Shown: positions 5,752-5,953 of the stretch, piece by piece
Layout of the letters: each line of letters starts with the position of its first letter
How positions within the stretch are numbered: position 1 is the stretch's first letter
Position numbers and translations under genes: made by a program
Assembly: GCA_019416265.1 (NCBI GenBank)
Contig: DXXQ01000180.1
Coordinates: forward strand, 1 to 5,953
DNA: 5,953 bases
DNA from: Clostridiales bacterium
GTDB lineage: Bacteria; Bacillota; Clostridia; Lachnospirales; Lachnospiraceae
Direction of reading: 5' to 3'
The notes under the pieces: model-generated
Databases searched by the model: none
Told to the model about the DNA's origin: nothing
The model's input: only the letters and a program-made list of their open reading frames with translations

Positions 5752-5953
5752 TCACTTTTTCTTTTTTTTAACATTTTCATCAATTTATATAAATGAACAA
5801 CATATGTTTTATTCAAATAATACAAATATATAATTGATGTTGGGGTCAAAACCATAAAGAACTTTGCTCCTATTTCTATAGCACCTTGAAAAATTCATAT
5901 TTTGTAGTGTGATGCCGGGTTTCTCGTGGATTTATGCGGGTATTCCCTTCCTT
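5752..5953. other. A/T-rich upstream intergenic region, no supported gene
   Basis: About 200 nt with no credible coding sequence. The part next to the promoter (5752-5835) is very A/T-rich, with a poly-T run on the plus strand (5756-5769, broken by one C) and small palindromes (ATTTATATAAAT at 5783-5794, AACATATGTT at 5799-5808). Such A-tract DNA can act as an UP-like or bent element, but nothing proves it. From about 5836 to the edge the composition becomes clearly richer in G/C. A minus-strand frame there stays open for 25 codons from the edge to a TAG at 5876-5878, which could be the tail of an upstream gene, an insertion-sequence remnant, or chance. I recognise nothing in it and see no clear terminator. 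Confidence 0.5.

Noticed and set aside
5778..5839. CATCAATT (5778-5785) and AATTGATG (5832-5839) as an inverted repeat upstream of the promoter
   Set aside because: The arms are only 8 bp in very A/T-rich DNA and do not extend further, so chance is a sufficient explanation.
1..5953. A wholly new defence, mobile or biosynthetic system
   Set aside because: Every substantial minus-strand frame belongs to a well-known sugar-utilisation family, and no unexplained large open region remains.

Overview
The window is a compact, single-strand (minus) pentose-utilisation operon from an A/T-rich Gram-positive bacterium. Codon usage, strong AGGAGG-type ribosome binding sites and the protein sequences point to Clostridia, most likely a Lachnospiraceae-type gut anaerobe. 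That placement is inferred from protein resemblance, not proven.

Reading in the direction of transcription (high to low coordinates): about 200 nt of A/T-rich non-coding DNA (5752-5953); a promoter (5723-5751) with a LacI-type operator directly on its start point (5697-5722); a LacI-family repressor, probably RbsR (5663-4626); a 121-nt gap with a second, nearly identical long palindromic operator (4579-4606); then five tightly packed genes: deoC (deoxyribose-phosphate aldolase), rbsK (ribokinase-type PfkB sugar kinase), rbsD (D-ribose pyranase), rbsA (double-ATPase ABC subunit) and rbsC (ABC permease). Spacings among these five are 21, 12 and 17 nt, with a 14-nt overlap at rbsA/rbsC. The window ends 34 nt after rbsC, with no terminator and with a possible ribosome binding site at the very edge. 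The operon therefore probably continues, and the missing solute-binding protein (rbsB) is the expected next gene.

How the genes work together: RbsA and RbsC, with an external binding protein, import the sugar. RbsD converts the pyranose form toward the furanose form that the kinase uses, and RbsK phosphorylates it at O5. DeoC cleaves 2-deoxyribose-5-phosphate to glyceraldehyde-3-phosphate and acetaldehyde. A deoC inside an otherwise standard rbs set suggests that the operon handles deoxyribose as well as, or instead of, ribose. Two substitutions fit a shifted specificity but do not prove it: Val at the RbsK position where E. coli has Asn14, and loss of the usual serine(s) in the DeoC C-terminal phosphate-binding loop. 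The two operators also fit the CcpA cre consensus, so local and global catabolite control may converge on the same sites.

I see no CRISPR array, tRNA, rRNA, intact mobile element or clearly new system. The notable points are the operator pair, the deoC insertion and the active-site variants.
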